In this document: positions 21,946-32,625 of the stretch, in pieces
Position numbering within the stretch: position 1 is the stretch's first letter
Layout of the letters: each line of letters begins with the position of its first letter
DNA from: Hydractinia symbiolongicarpus
Lineage: Eukaryota > Cnidaria > Hydrozoa > Anthoathecata > Hydractiniidae
Assembly (NCBI RefSeq): GCF_029227915.1
Contig: NC_079885.1
Coordinates: forward strand, 11,273,001-11,337,000
Reading direction: 5' to 3'
Length of the DNA: 64,000 bases
Made by a program: the position numbers and the translations under genes
Notes under the pieces: model-generated
Database searches by the model: none
The model's input: only the letters and a program-made list of their open reading frames with translations
Told to the model about the DNA's origin: nothing

Positions 21946-22556
21946 ATGCTGTTTTGAAATTATGTGATTAAATAACTATATAAAAATGTAAATATGAAGG
22001 TCTCCAGGAATTAAATCCTGTCATACTGAGGCTGGGCATTTCTTAACATTTTTAAGATTTTCAAAAATTTCTTATATTGAAAAAAACCCTGCGTATTTTC
22101 AATTACAGGTCAAGAAGCAACACAATTTTTTTACTGAAGTTACATCCTGAAAATTTATTCTAAAAATAACAGTCTTTTTTTCTCAACGAAAATAGTGTTT
22201 TAAAACAAAGAAAAGAGAAGAATAAAAAGTAAGACAGTTTCGGCCTAGAAGCATTTTGCTAGTAAAATTGAAGCAGGTCAAAAATAGGAAAAAAAACGTG
22301 TATACAACCAGCTAATCTAGCAAACTTGTGGATTATAACAGCTAGTATTTTATAAACGATTTTCAGGTTATAATTTATTTAGGAGTGGGAGGTAAGCTGT
22401 TTTAAGTGCATGTTTCAATTAAAATTATATAGCGTCACATACTTTTAACCTTGATTTTGTGAGGTATTGGTATCTTAGCAGACATAAGTTTGTTAATTTT
22501 TGCTATTGAAACAAAAAATTACAATGAATTTCTTTTCTTTTTTTAGGTTCGACAAC
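21946..22556. other. Intergenic, upstream of the Helitron promoter
   Basis: AT-rich. It probably contains the 5' terminus of the Helentron that follows, but no diagnostic terminus could be placed. Confidence 0.3.
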
Positions 22557-22640
22557 CGTGACTCGGCAGAGTATAAAAGAGAAGAAACTCGACAGAGTAT
22601 AAAAGCTAGTTATTCAGAACATTCAGACATTCAGAATTAA
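22557..22640 (+). promoter_or_regulatory. Twin TATA-box promoter of the Helitron
   Basis: The direct repeat ACTCG(G/A)CAGAGTATAAAAG occurs twice, giving TATAAAA at 22572 and 22598. About 15-35 bp downstream are three ATTCAGA motifs (22613-22638) in the position of an initiator. It precedes the Helitron coding region by about 170 bp. Promoter activity is inferred. Confidence 0.5.
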
Positions 22641-22672
22641 TTAAACTTACTGCACCTTGAACTTGAATTTAC

Positions 22673-22773
22673 TTATCGGTTAACTTAATAGTGAATTAAT
22701 AGTGAAATTATTGGTGGACTTGATAGTGAACTTATCGGTGAATTTAATAGTGAATTTATTGGTGAAATTACAA
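22673..22773 (+). repeat. 12-bp tandem repeat in the Helitron leader
   Basis: About eight units related to TTTAATAGTGAA or TTTATTGGTGAA run to just before the ATG at 22775. They lie in the presumed 5' UTR of the Helitron transcript. Confidence 0.7.
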
Positions 22774-22774
22774 A

Positions 22775-23346
22775 ATGACAGAGGTTTCTCTAGCTTTTAA
22801 GATTTTTTTTCTCGATCACACGTTACCACCGCTAATATGAACCCCGCATATAAAAGCTGTTGCCGTATGGTACTTTTACTTTCTAATGATGTTGAAACTA
22901 ATCATGGGCCTTGCACTATTCTAAAGTCGGTACAGGGTTCTTTTCATCAAGGGGATGTTAGGCTTGGAAATTTTACTGGTACACAATGTATGTGTAATTC
23001 CCTGTTTGCGATCGTTTGGTCGGCTCTTAAATAAGTTTCTTTTTGGAATCCAGGTGATCTTGATCATATCCTTTACGAAGGAACAAAGTGGTACACAAAC
23101 CTAGGATACACAAACCAGTACTTAAGCGCAAGTGAGCTCCCAAATAGTTTACTTCTTGAAAATGAGGTCATACAAATACGAAGTTTAGAAAATGTTTCTC
23201 ATATTATTACAGACGATAGCACTTCATTACGCACTTTTCATAATTCATCTGAATCCGATAAAGGGCAAGGAATGCTGGGCATTATTAGTGGCGTTAGTTT
23301 TGCTATAGTTTGGGACCACCCACAATTTTATTTATTTGATCCTCAG
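22775..23346 (+). pseudogene. Helitron N-terminal module: 2A-like motif and cysteine-protease-like domain
   Basis: A frame from ATG 22837 carries MVLLLSNDVETNHGP. The string DVETNHGP (22888-22911) matches the 2A ribosome-skipping core D-V/I-E-x-N-P-G-P except for His in place of the first Pro. It is followed by SFHQGD and GTQCMCNSLFAIVWS, a Cys-containing helix start like those of the OTU-like/cysteine-peptidase modules found in some animal Helitrons. A TAA at 23032 interrupts the frame. The same frame then stays open to 23347 and ends in FAIVWDHPQFYLFDP. A start at ATG 22775 is also possible if the T run at 22803-22810 has lost or gained bases. The exact protease family is not confirmed. Confidence 0.6.
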
Positions 23347-26300
23347 CCGAACTAGTTTAGGACAAATAACTGAACAGGGTGCGTCAGTCGTTTTAAAATT
23401 TGATTCATTGCAACATGTTGAAAACTACATACGCGAAATATACGTCACCCCTGGCGAAGCAATGTGTCTTGAAACTCAATATTTCAAAATACTCACAACT
23501 GAACAGATAACTGGTAACATTATGCTTAACATTCGCAGAAAAAGAAAACTAGAACAAAACAAGAAGTACCGTCAATCCGAGAGAGGCCGAGTGAAACAAA
23601 GAAATTCAATAGGCAAATATCAGAAAACGGAACACGGCCAAGCTAAGTTGAGCGAGTCGATAAGCAAATATCGGAAAACGGAACAGGGGCAAGCTAAGGT
23701 GAAAAAGTCAATAGGCAAATATCAGAAAACAGAAAAGGGACACGCTAAGATAAAAGAGTCGATAGACAAATATCAAAATACAGTAAATGGTCGATCCAAG
23801 CTAAGAGAGTCGAAAAGTAAATACAAAAAAACGGAACAGGGCCAAGTGAAGCAAAGGGAGTCCGTAGGTAAATATCGGGAAACTGAGCAGGGTCAACAGG
23901 CACAAAAAACTGCAAAGAAACGCCATGTAGGGGAAGGTAAAGCAACAAAACGGAAGCGTGTTACCAATCTGCCTGATTCTGATGAAAAAATAAACCAATT
24001 TAAAAAATGTATTGGGAATGGGCCATTATATATATGTGTCATATGTAATCGTTCTTTATATAAGCGGTCAATTAAATTTTTTCGCCACATCGATTATCCT
24101 GCCATTCCAGAAGAGCATTTTCGCTTCAGAGTACAAAGTTTTGACGGCAAAGAATACATATGTGCAACATGCCATTCAAAACTTACAAAAGGAAAAATTC
24201 CTTCCCAGGCTGTATCTAATAATCTCCAAATGTTTGATCTCCCAGAATCAATGAGCACATTACGACGATTAGAAAAAATTATTATATCTAAAAGAATTTT
24301 ATTTAAACGAATTGCAATAATGCATAAAGGTCAGTGTCCTAAAATAAAAGGTGCAATATGTAATGTTCCAATAAAAGCCGATGAAATAAGCAATGTCTTA
24401 CCAAGAGGAATGGATAATAATGGTGTGGTGCAAGTTGCGTTAAAGAAAAAACTGAATTTCAAATCTAACGTTTATTTAGAATCCGTAAGGCCAGATGTTA
24501 TTCGGGAATTTCTTTGTTATCTGAAACTGGTTAACCCTCTTTATTCAAATATTGAAATTAATCTTACAAACATACCACCTTCCTGGATTAATTTAACATC
24601 AGAACATGAAACTGGGGAAAGTGAAAATGAAATGAACGTTGATTTTGCAATAAAATCGACAACAAATAATAATATTGGTGATGTAGAAACCAAGAATGAA
24701 GATTACCTGGACAATAGCGAAGAAGAGAATGAAAACCCGTTAAACGAATATCGCTTGCCTTGCCAAGAAACGTCTTTTGTTCCAACTATTCCACATGAAC
24801 AAATTGACGATGGAAATATTGTTATTGCTCCAGGAGAGAACAAATTTCCCATACCAATAATTTCTGATGAGCATTGTGAAGAACTTTCCCACCCCTATCT
24901 ATTTCCAACAGGTAAATTCGGATATCACACGAAAAGACAAGTACCACTTTCCCCAACCAAGTATTTCAACCAAAGATTACTGAACTATAGACAGAAGTTT
25001 GCCTCTGATACTGACTATATATTCTTCGCTCATGCAGTGACTCAACATCTTAATTTAAATAGTCGCATAAACATCGCTATGCAAAAAATTAAAGCAGATG
25101 GTCTTACAGCAGGAATGATGTCTGCGAATTTTAAAGAAAGAGTTAAATCGTTTATAGCCAGTGACGACGCTTTCACGTTTATGAACACGTTGAAAGGAAC
25201 TCCTGCATATTGGAAACGATTTCTCTTTGAAGTTTTGGCTATGGTAAAACAGCTAGGACTTCCAACATTTTTTATGACTTTGTCCTGTGCAGACTTAAGA
25301 TGGAATGAACTGGTTAAAATCATTACCAAATTAAAAGGTAATGACATATCTAAAGAAGAAATCGAAAATCTAAATTATTACCAAAGAACAGAGATTCTTA
25401 ACAGTAATCCAGTTCTTCTAGCAAGACATTTCCAATACAGAGTTGAGACATTTTTTAAAACCATAGTTGTCAACGGGCCATTAGGTAAAGTAAACTACTA
25501 CGCGAGTAGAGTTGAATTTCAGGTTAGGGGTAGCCCACACATCCACTCTTTATTATGGGTTGTGAATGCACCAATTTTACGTAGCGATAACAAAAAAGAA
25601 TATATTGCCTTTGTGGATAACATAGTTAAATGTCAGCTTCCTAATAAAGACAGCAACCCAGATTTCTACAAACTAGTTTCGACATATCAAACACATTCTC
25701 ATTCTAAATCTTGTCGTAAATATAAAAACAAGAATTGTCGATACTCTTTCGGCAAGTTTTTTACAGACCGTACAATTGTTGCTGAGCCTTTACCTGATAA
25801 CCTCTCAAAGAAAAAAAGAGAAACACGGTTAAAAGAAAGAAAGGCTATACTAGAAAAAGTAAAAACTTACATAGATTCAAATTTGAATCCAAGATTCAAT
25901 AATATTCTTCATCCAGATGAACCGAATTATAACCAACCTGGTACAATTGAACAAATCCTTCAAAGTTTAGCCATAACAAAAAAAGAATATGAAAACGCAC
26001 TAAGCATCTCACCTGATACAGGATTTCAAATTCACTTCCAAAGGCTTCCAGATTCTTGTTTTATCAATAATTATTTTACTGAAGGTTTGAAGGCATGGGA
26101 AGCTAACATAGACATTCAACCTGTTCTTGATTAATATAAAGCAGTTTCTTACATGTGTGCTTATTTGTCGAAAGTTGAAAATGAATCTTCAGAGGCAATG
26201 AAAAAAGCTGCATCGCAGGCACTAGAAACTGATGATTCATTATTTGAACAGATAAAGTCAGTTGCAAATGCGTATCGAAATCATCGCGAAATGTCAGTTC

Positions 26301-26753
26301 AAGAAGCAGTAGCTACCATAATGCCAGAAATATGGTTACGAAAGACATTTCCAGCTGTAGTTTTTGCAAATAGTAACATTCCTGAGAAGCGATACAGGGT
26401 TTGTCGTAACGAAGAAGAAATTTTAAGTTTGCCACCAGACAGTACGAATATTTTTAAACGAAACATGTTGAATAGATACATGGATAGACCAAATTTAGAA
26501 TTTAAAAAAGGCAGATACCCCATGTTGGAACAAATGTGTTATGCTGAGTTCTTGTCAAGCTATTCTATCAAAATAAAACCGAAACTAGAAAATGAAAATG
26601 ACAGTCAACCAGAAGTACTTAAAGAAATAATAGCTGAGATTCAAGTCGAATCTCCTTATCCAAAAACTATACCTCTGATGTCATCAAAAGAAATATTGAA
26701 CTTGCGAAAAGAAAAATGTGTTCTAAGATACCATGTACCTAGTCGAGAAAAAA
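23336..26753 (+). pseudogene. Helitron Rep (HUH nuclease) region with one in-frame stop
   Basis: The frame joins the preceding module through a one-base frameshift near 23347. Seven 17-residue repeats rich in Lys, Glu and Gln (KY(Q/R)KTExGQAKxxES type, 23561-23912) come first. They are followed by paired CxxC motifs (CVIC and CATCH, Zn-finger-like) at about 24034-24175. The Rep domain contains the HUH-type motif SPHIHSLLW, with H735 and H737 encoded at 25538-25546, and a YQTHSHSKSC block. A TAA at 26132-26134 interrupts the frame just before YKAVSYMCAYLSK, whose two Tyr spaced by four fit the catalytic tyrosines. Past the stop the same frame stays open to about 26750, where a run of six A marks a frameshift. 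Normally Rep nicks and transfers single-stranded DNA during rolling-circle transposition. Confidence 0.85.
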
Positions 26754-28956
26754 TCCAGAAGGATATGCACATCATTTGCTCTTTATGTTTTATCCTTTTC
26801 GCCAGGAAGCAGAATTGTTAAGTGAAAACTCGGGTACTTACACAGAGAAATTATTGGAAAACGGTGTATTAGAAATTATAAATACAAATAAAAGAATATG
26901 CAAACTATTTGGTGAACTTGTTGAAGAAGCAATGATAATTTTTCACGCAAATGTAAATAATTTTGATTCTTTCGCCGAACAGGAAAACGACGATGTTACT
27001 GATGAGATTAGTAGTATAAACAACCATGACACTGACGAAATTCGAAGTGAAACCGAAAACATCCCAGTTTTTGGAAACACTTTTTCATCTATTACTGAGC
27101 CTGGAATTTCCGAAGACGAACTCCATGAAAAGATTCGAACATTAAATAAAACACAAAGGCAAGTTTTTGAAGTGGTAAATGATTGGGTTAGAACTTACGT
27201 AAAAGGTTTAGCATGTAACGCACACCATAAAATTAAGCCAATTCACATTTTTCTAACAGGAAGTGAAGGTTGTGGAAAGTCCCATTTAACAACAACAATT
27301 TCTGACATGCTAAATAAAGCACTTTCCTATCGTCCACCAATTCAAGCAAGGCCAGTTTACGCAGAATACAAAGATGCATTATTAAATCTTTCACATTGCT
27401 GGAAGCATTTTAAGATTGCTAAACTAACAGAAGTTATGAGACAGCGTGATGATCAACATTTGATTGAATTATTAAACAATATCAGTGTGGGAAAATTAGA
27501 AAGGCGACACGAAGATTTACTAAAATCTAAATTTATTTCACCAAATGACCCACATTACCCCAAAAATGCAATTCATATATTTGCTGAAAATCAACCCGCC
27601 TCTGAGCATAACAAAAAAATGCTTAATAGCATAACATCGGACGAAGTAAATATCGAAGCTATTGACAAAATTCCAGAAAATATACCCGTGCAATTAGTTC
27701 AAAATCTTAATTCTCGCCCTCAAATGGAAACAGGTGGACTTGCGCGAAACCGACTGTTAAAACTTCATGCAAAAGTCATGTTGACGTCAAATATTGATGT
27801 ATCTAATAAACTCATTAACGGACAGATAGGTACTATTCATCGGTTGAAAACCGATAGCTCAGGAAATGTAACAAGAATATATTTGAAAATGGAAGACATG
27901 TATACTGGACTTAAAGCTGTGAGAACAGATCCATATGCTATTCAAGAAAATGTTGTTCCAATTAACAGAGTAGAGAAAGAAATCAAATTTAACAAACATA
28001 ATCCATCTTCACCTTTTATGAGACGGCTGCAATTCCCACTAATGCTGTCATGGGCCTGCACTGTTCACAAGGTTCAAGGAAAAACGTTTGATAAAATTGT
28101 TGTCTGTTTTGATTTATTAAAACAACGAGCCTTTCACTCAGGACAAATCTATGTTGCATTAAGTCGAGTCACAAGTTTAGACGGTTTATACCTAACGGGT
28201 ACATTTGCTAAATCAACCATTAAGTCAGACACACGAGCAACAGAGCAATACAATTACATGCGAGAACATTCAAAATTGACACAAAAAGAAACTGGTGTAA
28301 TTAGCGAACATTCTATTATGGTCACTTTGCTTAATACAAGATCCTACAACAAGCATAAAAACGATATTAAATCCGACCGCGTTCTCATGGAAAGTGATTT
28401 ATTATGCCTAACGGAAACTCAGATACCATTGAACTCACATTGCGACTCAAAACTAGATTACTTTACTTTAATTCCAAACAACAATGTGGACAAATTTTCT
28501 AGTCTTTTAGTTGGTCATAATGAAACTATACAATTGTTTGATATTGTAAAAATTCCTGGTGTAATATTTTTTAGAATGACAAAAAGAACGTTTCACGAAA
28601 ACGCTATTAATGTTTTGCTTCTATATCGTAAAAATTCCCTCAATAGAGATGAGTCATTATACCTTATTCAACATTTTTTGGGAAATGAAACTGTTGATAT
28701 TATACTCGGAGATTTTAACGTGAATGCATTTAGCGATGAAAACTATTTCCTTGATTTTCTTACTGGATATAAACAAGTCGTAACCTCGCCAACTCATATA
28801 TCAGGTTCACTTATTGACCATGTCTATATCCGTGAGAATGTTTTAAATACTCTTAATGTCGATACCTTCGTTAAAACTGTCTATTTCAGTGATCACGATG
28901 CAATCAGGCTTAAAGTCTCTCTCTCTGATTTGAGAAAAACAACCTATGGAACATAA
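26754..28956 (+). pseudogene. Helitron Pif1-like helicase (Walker B deleted) and endonuclease domain
   Basis: After the frameshift at about 26750 the protein continues in the next frame with HHLLFMFYPFR and is open to 28956. Walker A is intact (GSEGCGKSHL, residues 162-171 from Met 26776). However, LNKALSYR at about 27330 is followed directly by PPIQARPVY, which belongs downstream of motif III. The segment with Walker B and motifs Ia-III is missing, apparently by an in-frame deletion. Late helicase motifs are present (SWACTVHKVQGKTFD, YVALSRVTSLDGLYL). Residues about 510-720 form an exonuclease-endonuclease-phosphatase domain: LLNTRS, CLTETQ, GDFNVNAF, IDHVY, and SDHDAIRL. This domain looks complete and resembles those of CR1-type LINEs. 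Confidence 0.85.
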
Positions 28957-29728
28957 AATCTTTACAGACGACTTCAAACAACTTTTTTCTTCGTGTTTTT
29001 AACCTCCTTTATTTTTTTTGGCATTTTAAACTTTTAAATTAATACTGTCCTCGATCGCAACGCATATAATTGCTTTCCAACACGTTTGCTTAAGGCGGAA
29101 ATCTTCAAGCCACAGGGCTTCTTGTTTAATTTAATTTCTTTCTGGGATTAAGATTTCTTGTGTTTGAACACAACTATTTACAAAAAAAGACATTTGGTTT
29201 TAATTGGTGTATTTTTAAAATAAAGTGCTGTACAAGTTTTATGCGATATGCACTCATATTTACATGCGTATTGTGTTAGCTGATGAAGATAAAAAAGTGC
29301 TCTTAAATTCTTTCACTTTTTGTTTGTTATGAATATGATGGAACTTTTGATAGCGCCCTCTTCCAGAGAGTGACTGTGGCTAGCCATTAATAGCAGGTAT
29401 CGTTTTGGAGGAGAGCAACGTTAAACAATGTTCATTTTAATTAAAAAAAAATTCTATTCTAAGAATTCAACAATTGTTCTGAAGTCACAAAATAAACTGT
29501 TTTCCAAAATGCAACAAAGTTTCTTTTTAATTTTTTTTCTTAAAAACAGATTCACAACCGTTATTAAAGGATAAAAGTTTCTTTCGGGCCTTTTTGATTG
29601 AATAGGACTTTCTGTAGAAATTTTTGTATCGAAGCTTGACTGTAAAACATTCGTGACCAAAAATTAATAACTGAATGTGTGTGCGAAGAGTTAATTGCTA
29701 ATAGAGTTTCCATCGTATAGCACAAATG
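28957..29728. other. 3' flank of the Helitron and downstream region of the PAN/trefoil gene
   Basis: Contains AAGGCGGAAATCTTCAAGCC near 29092, similar to a sequence near 55652. It could be part of a Helitron terminus, but no hairpin-CTRR end was found. No gene was recognised. Confidence 0.3.
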
Positions 29729-30409
29729 CTACTGTTCAATTCTACGGAATTCTGTTGGGGGACCAAAACCGGCGTAGTCTGTAACCAATGTGTTATATCG
29801 TACATTAATTTGCGCTTCCTTGACGTGTATACAAAGACTTTCGTTAGTTATGACTTCAATGTAACTTTGATCTTTTGTTCCAACGAAATCAAACATCCAG
29901 CCTGATGTACAGTCTTCAGTGAGTACGAGGTTTTCATTGATGGAATGAACATCAGAGGAATAAATACACAAATCGTTGGCCCTCAATCTTTTAAAAGCAT
30001 CCATCTGAAAATATGTGTATTTGGAGGAACAGAAATCAAGTCTTAATTTCGAATCTTCATGCGAGATGCAGAATCCTGTTCCATGTGTTAACTGTAATTG
30101 GAAATTCTTTTTTAAGGAAGAATAAAACGTGTAACCAGGAGCATACTCCAACTTGTATTTGAGCCATGTTTGTGGTATCAAGCTGCATGTGAACGTGTTG
30201 TTGTTGAGATGGTGAAAAATGTTTGTAGAAACACAACCTGCTGTGTTAATACATTCCCAAAAGCAATTTGTTAGACGCTGAACATGAGTTGTAGACAAGA
30301 TTTCAGAGTTTATTACTTTTGCATCATCAGTAACATGTTGAAAAGTACGTTCCCGGTAGCTTGCAAGTGCTGTAGAGATACATGCGATAATTTTGAACAG
30401 TTTCCACAT
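29729..30409 (-). CDS. Secreted PAN/apple and ricin-like beta-trefoil protein
   Basis: A single-exon frame of 226 residues from ATG. The first 16-17 residues (MWKLFKIIACISTALAS) form a signal peptide. Residues about 22-100 resemble a PAN/apple domain, with Cys in LTNCFWECINTAGCVS and FTCSLIP. Residues about 103-226 look like a ricin-type beta-trefoil segment, with repeated strand patterns (FCISHEDSKLRLDFC, LCIYS...ENLVLTEDC, LCIHV). It probably encodes a secreted carbohydrate- or protein-binding protein. The ligand is unknown. A close paralogue runs in the opposite direction at 63634-64000, with 13 differences over the 122 shared residues and no frame breaks, which suggests both are under selection. 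This annotation rests on residue patterns, not on a database search. Confidence 0.75.
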   Translation of the reverse strand: MWKLFKIIACISTALASYRERTFQHVTDDAKVINSEILSTTHVQRLTNCFWECINTAGCVSTNIFHHLNNNTFTCSLIPQTWLKYKLEYAPGYTFYSSLKKNFQLQLTHGTGFCISHEDSKLRLDFCSSKYTYFQMDAFKRLRANDLCIYSSDVHSINENLVLTEDCTSGWMFDFVGTKDQSYIEVITNESLCIHVKEAQINVRYNTLVTDYAGFGPPTEFRRIEQ

Positions 30410-32311
30410 TCTTCAATTTTCTGTGTTTTGAAAAAGTCCCGTTCCGTTTCTGTAGAAAACATGAATACCAATGTAATCATGTAACTAAAAACAAATTTAT
30501 AATAGAAAGTTAATGAATGCTATACATTAGATAATGCATTGAAGATTTTATTTTGTTTCGAAATTAAGTCAAGTTCAATAAGATTGATGCGCCTTAAATA
30601 ATAAACTGAAGCAATTGGGCGAGAGGAATAGTGTTGGAGAATAATATGGATATTTTGAGAAAAAGCTTTGATGATTGTTTCTTTCAGTTGATTGAATTAT
30701 CATGACACTGAAATATTATTCTTGGCTTCTTACTACGTGTGTTCAGATATAGTGCTGATTCAATTTGATTTCAAGTAAAATTTACATTTTTAAAAAAGAT
30801 ATCGCGTTAACTTTATTTTGTGTTAGCCACCGTGTTATCCAACGTGTAGTAGGATATAGTTGCAACATTGTTTGGAGCGAACATTTGAAAACCTAAAATT
30901 CGCTGTATTTGCCTGTACGCACATCTAAAGGCGATTGTTGGGGAAAGCCATATCTTTGCCATATCTCGCCACAAAACCTTTTATAAGCTTCGCGTCGTTC
31001 ACTGCAACTCTACCAACCCTTAATGTGGCAATGAACTATTTACCCTTAAAGAACGGACAAGTCTTTAAAAAGATCTTTTTTTGATGAACTGATAGTTAGC
31101 TGTTGCTGACTGTAAAAAGAAGCACTCGCGATAACTTAACCGCCTATGGCAGCTGCACTGTTGTGTGATAACTACAGTTTTAGTAATCAGAGTTTGTTAT
31201 TTGGACTCTATCTTATGGAGTTAACTCATTCCTTGTAAAAATTACGGTATCGTTATTTTCAAGTAATATAGCAACCTGATGAATTCTATGGATTGATTAA
31301 TATTTTATAACTACAGCCTAGTATGTGCACATGTACTTATCGGAATATTAATAATTATAATATATTAATAATTATAATTAATTATCCGTTTATAACCTAA
31401 GTTAATTTTTTATACGCATGTGTCAGAGTTTTTCACATTCCGGTTGGGTAAATGGTGAAACAGAAATGAAGACAATATCACATTAAGTGAGAATGTTGAC
31501 ACCAAATGACGTAAAAGCATCACCCTTTTTGATCCTCTTTTTGAATTATAAATCTTAAGCCAATGAAATATCATATCTCACAAGAATTCATAAAAAAGCA
31601 CGTTTTCGACTTTTCTATGAACGTCATTTCGCTAACTTTTTCTTACTCCATCACTTACACTTAACTCATTCTTCCACGCAGACGTTTTTATTTTTTTTAA
31701 TTTTACTTTAATCCGGGGTTAAGATGTCCCACCCGGGGTTTCAGTCTGTATCTTTTGATCACATGACTGCAACTTAAAACCTGTGGTGTTTAAGTTGCAG
31801 TAGGGAATTTGACTACTGTATGGCCGGTTCTAAGGGTAGGTTTGAGACTATAGGCAAACAACTCCTTGTTTCCAACATACATTATCATAAATTATCGAAA
31901 CTACAAAAAGAGCAAACACAAAAGCCGATGACCACAATACAGCGCATGCGCACAAATATACTGTGAGAAAAGGGTAAGTCCCTATGCTCAAAAGTTTCGT
32001 CCACTTTTAAAATTCTGGCGTAGGTAGAAAGTGTGTAAAGCAATGGCAAACACAACGACACAAAACACAATAAATGTGCTTCAGAGCTGGTGAAAATAAC
32101 CCCTCGATGTTCCATATAGATCCAAGTTCAAAGAAATGTGTGACAAGGCTGTTAATGCAAACCCCTGTATGTTTCATTATGTACCGGACTGATTTGTTAC
32201 AACCCATATGTTGAAATTACGCGTTAGTCCACGCAAGTCCAATGAATACCGCCAGCACAAGAAACAGAAAGCCAAAATACATCGCTGCCTGCTGCCCGTG
32301 TCCCATCACTA

Positions 32312-32625
32312 CATCAGGATGGCCTTATGATAGAGCGTTTGCCTCCAGTGCAAAAGGTCTTGGATTCAAACCCCGGCCGAGTCATACCAGAGACTATAAA
32401 AGTGTGAAACGATTCTTTCTGCTTAACTTTCAATATAAGAAAAGGATTGATATTTTAGGCGGTTCTCTAGTGAATGGTTGTTGTGCTGCGGCGCCTTTTG
32501 TAGATCAAATAGGAGTTTTAAATACACTGGGACCCTTTGCAGAATCCTTATTGATAACAGTTCTGTTGGGAACTGAAGAGGCTATCCTGGGTAAATAATA
32601 GTAATATTAATAATAATTATTATTA
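32312..32625 (+). mobile_element. tRNA-derived SINE, copy 1 (in arm A)
   Basis: A tRNA-like head begins GGCCTTATGATAGAGCG (A-box-like) and has GGATTCAAACCCC (B box) 27 bp on. It is followed by GAGTCAT, GAGACTATAAAAGTGTGA and a GGATTGATATTTTAGGCGG body. The tail ends GAGGCTATCCTGGGTAAAT and runs into ATT/TAA repeats. It is homologous to the copies at 36244-36550 and 58245-58475, and occupies the equivalent place in arm A to the latter. Confidence 0.7.

Larger units (their letters stand above)
22557..28960 (+). mobile_element. Inactivated autonomous Helitron of Helentron type
   Basis: Consecutive, same-strand segments encode the parts of one long polyprotein: a 2A-like motif and cysteine-protease-like module, a Zn-finger-containing Rep with HUH and tyrosine motifs, a Pif1-like helicase, and a C-terminal exonuclease-endonuclease-phosphatase domain. 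Rep-Hel with a C-terminal endonuclease is the architecture of Helentrons. The reading frame is interrupted at 22798-22836 (probable), 23032, about 23347, 26132 and about 26750. The helicase also has an internal deletion. The element is therefore dead but relatively young, since long stretches stay open. Terminal sequences were not resolved. Confidence 0.85.

Noticed and set aside
24012-25347. Short frames on both strands inside the Helitron Rep region
   Set aside because: Shadows of the long Rep frame.
31885-32207. Minus-strand frames of 66-76 codons with several Cys
   Set aside because: The equivalent DNA in arm B does not keep the frames, so they are not conserved coding sequence.
32242-32598. 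118-codon plus-strand frame
   Set aside because: It runs through the tRNA-derived SINE, which fully explains the sequence.
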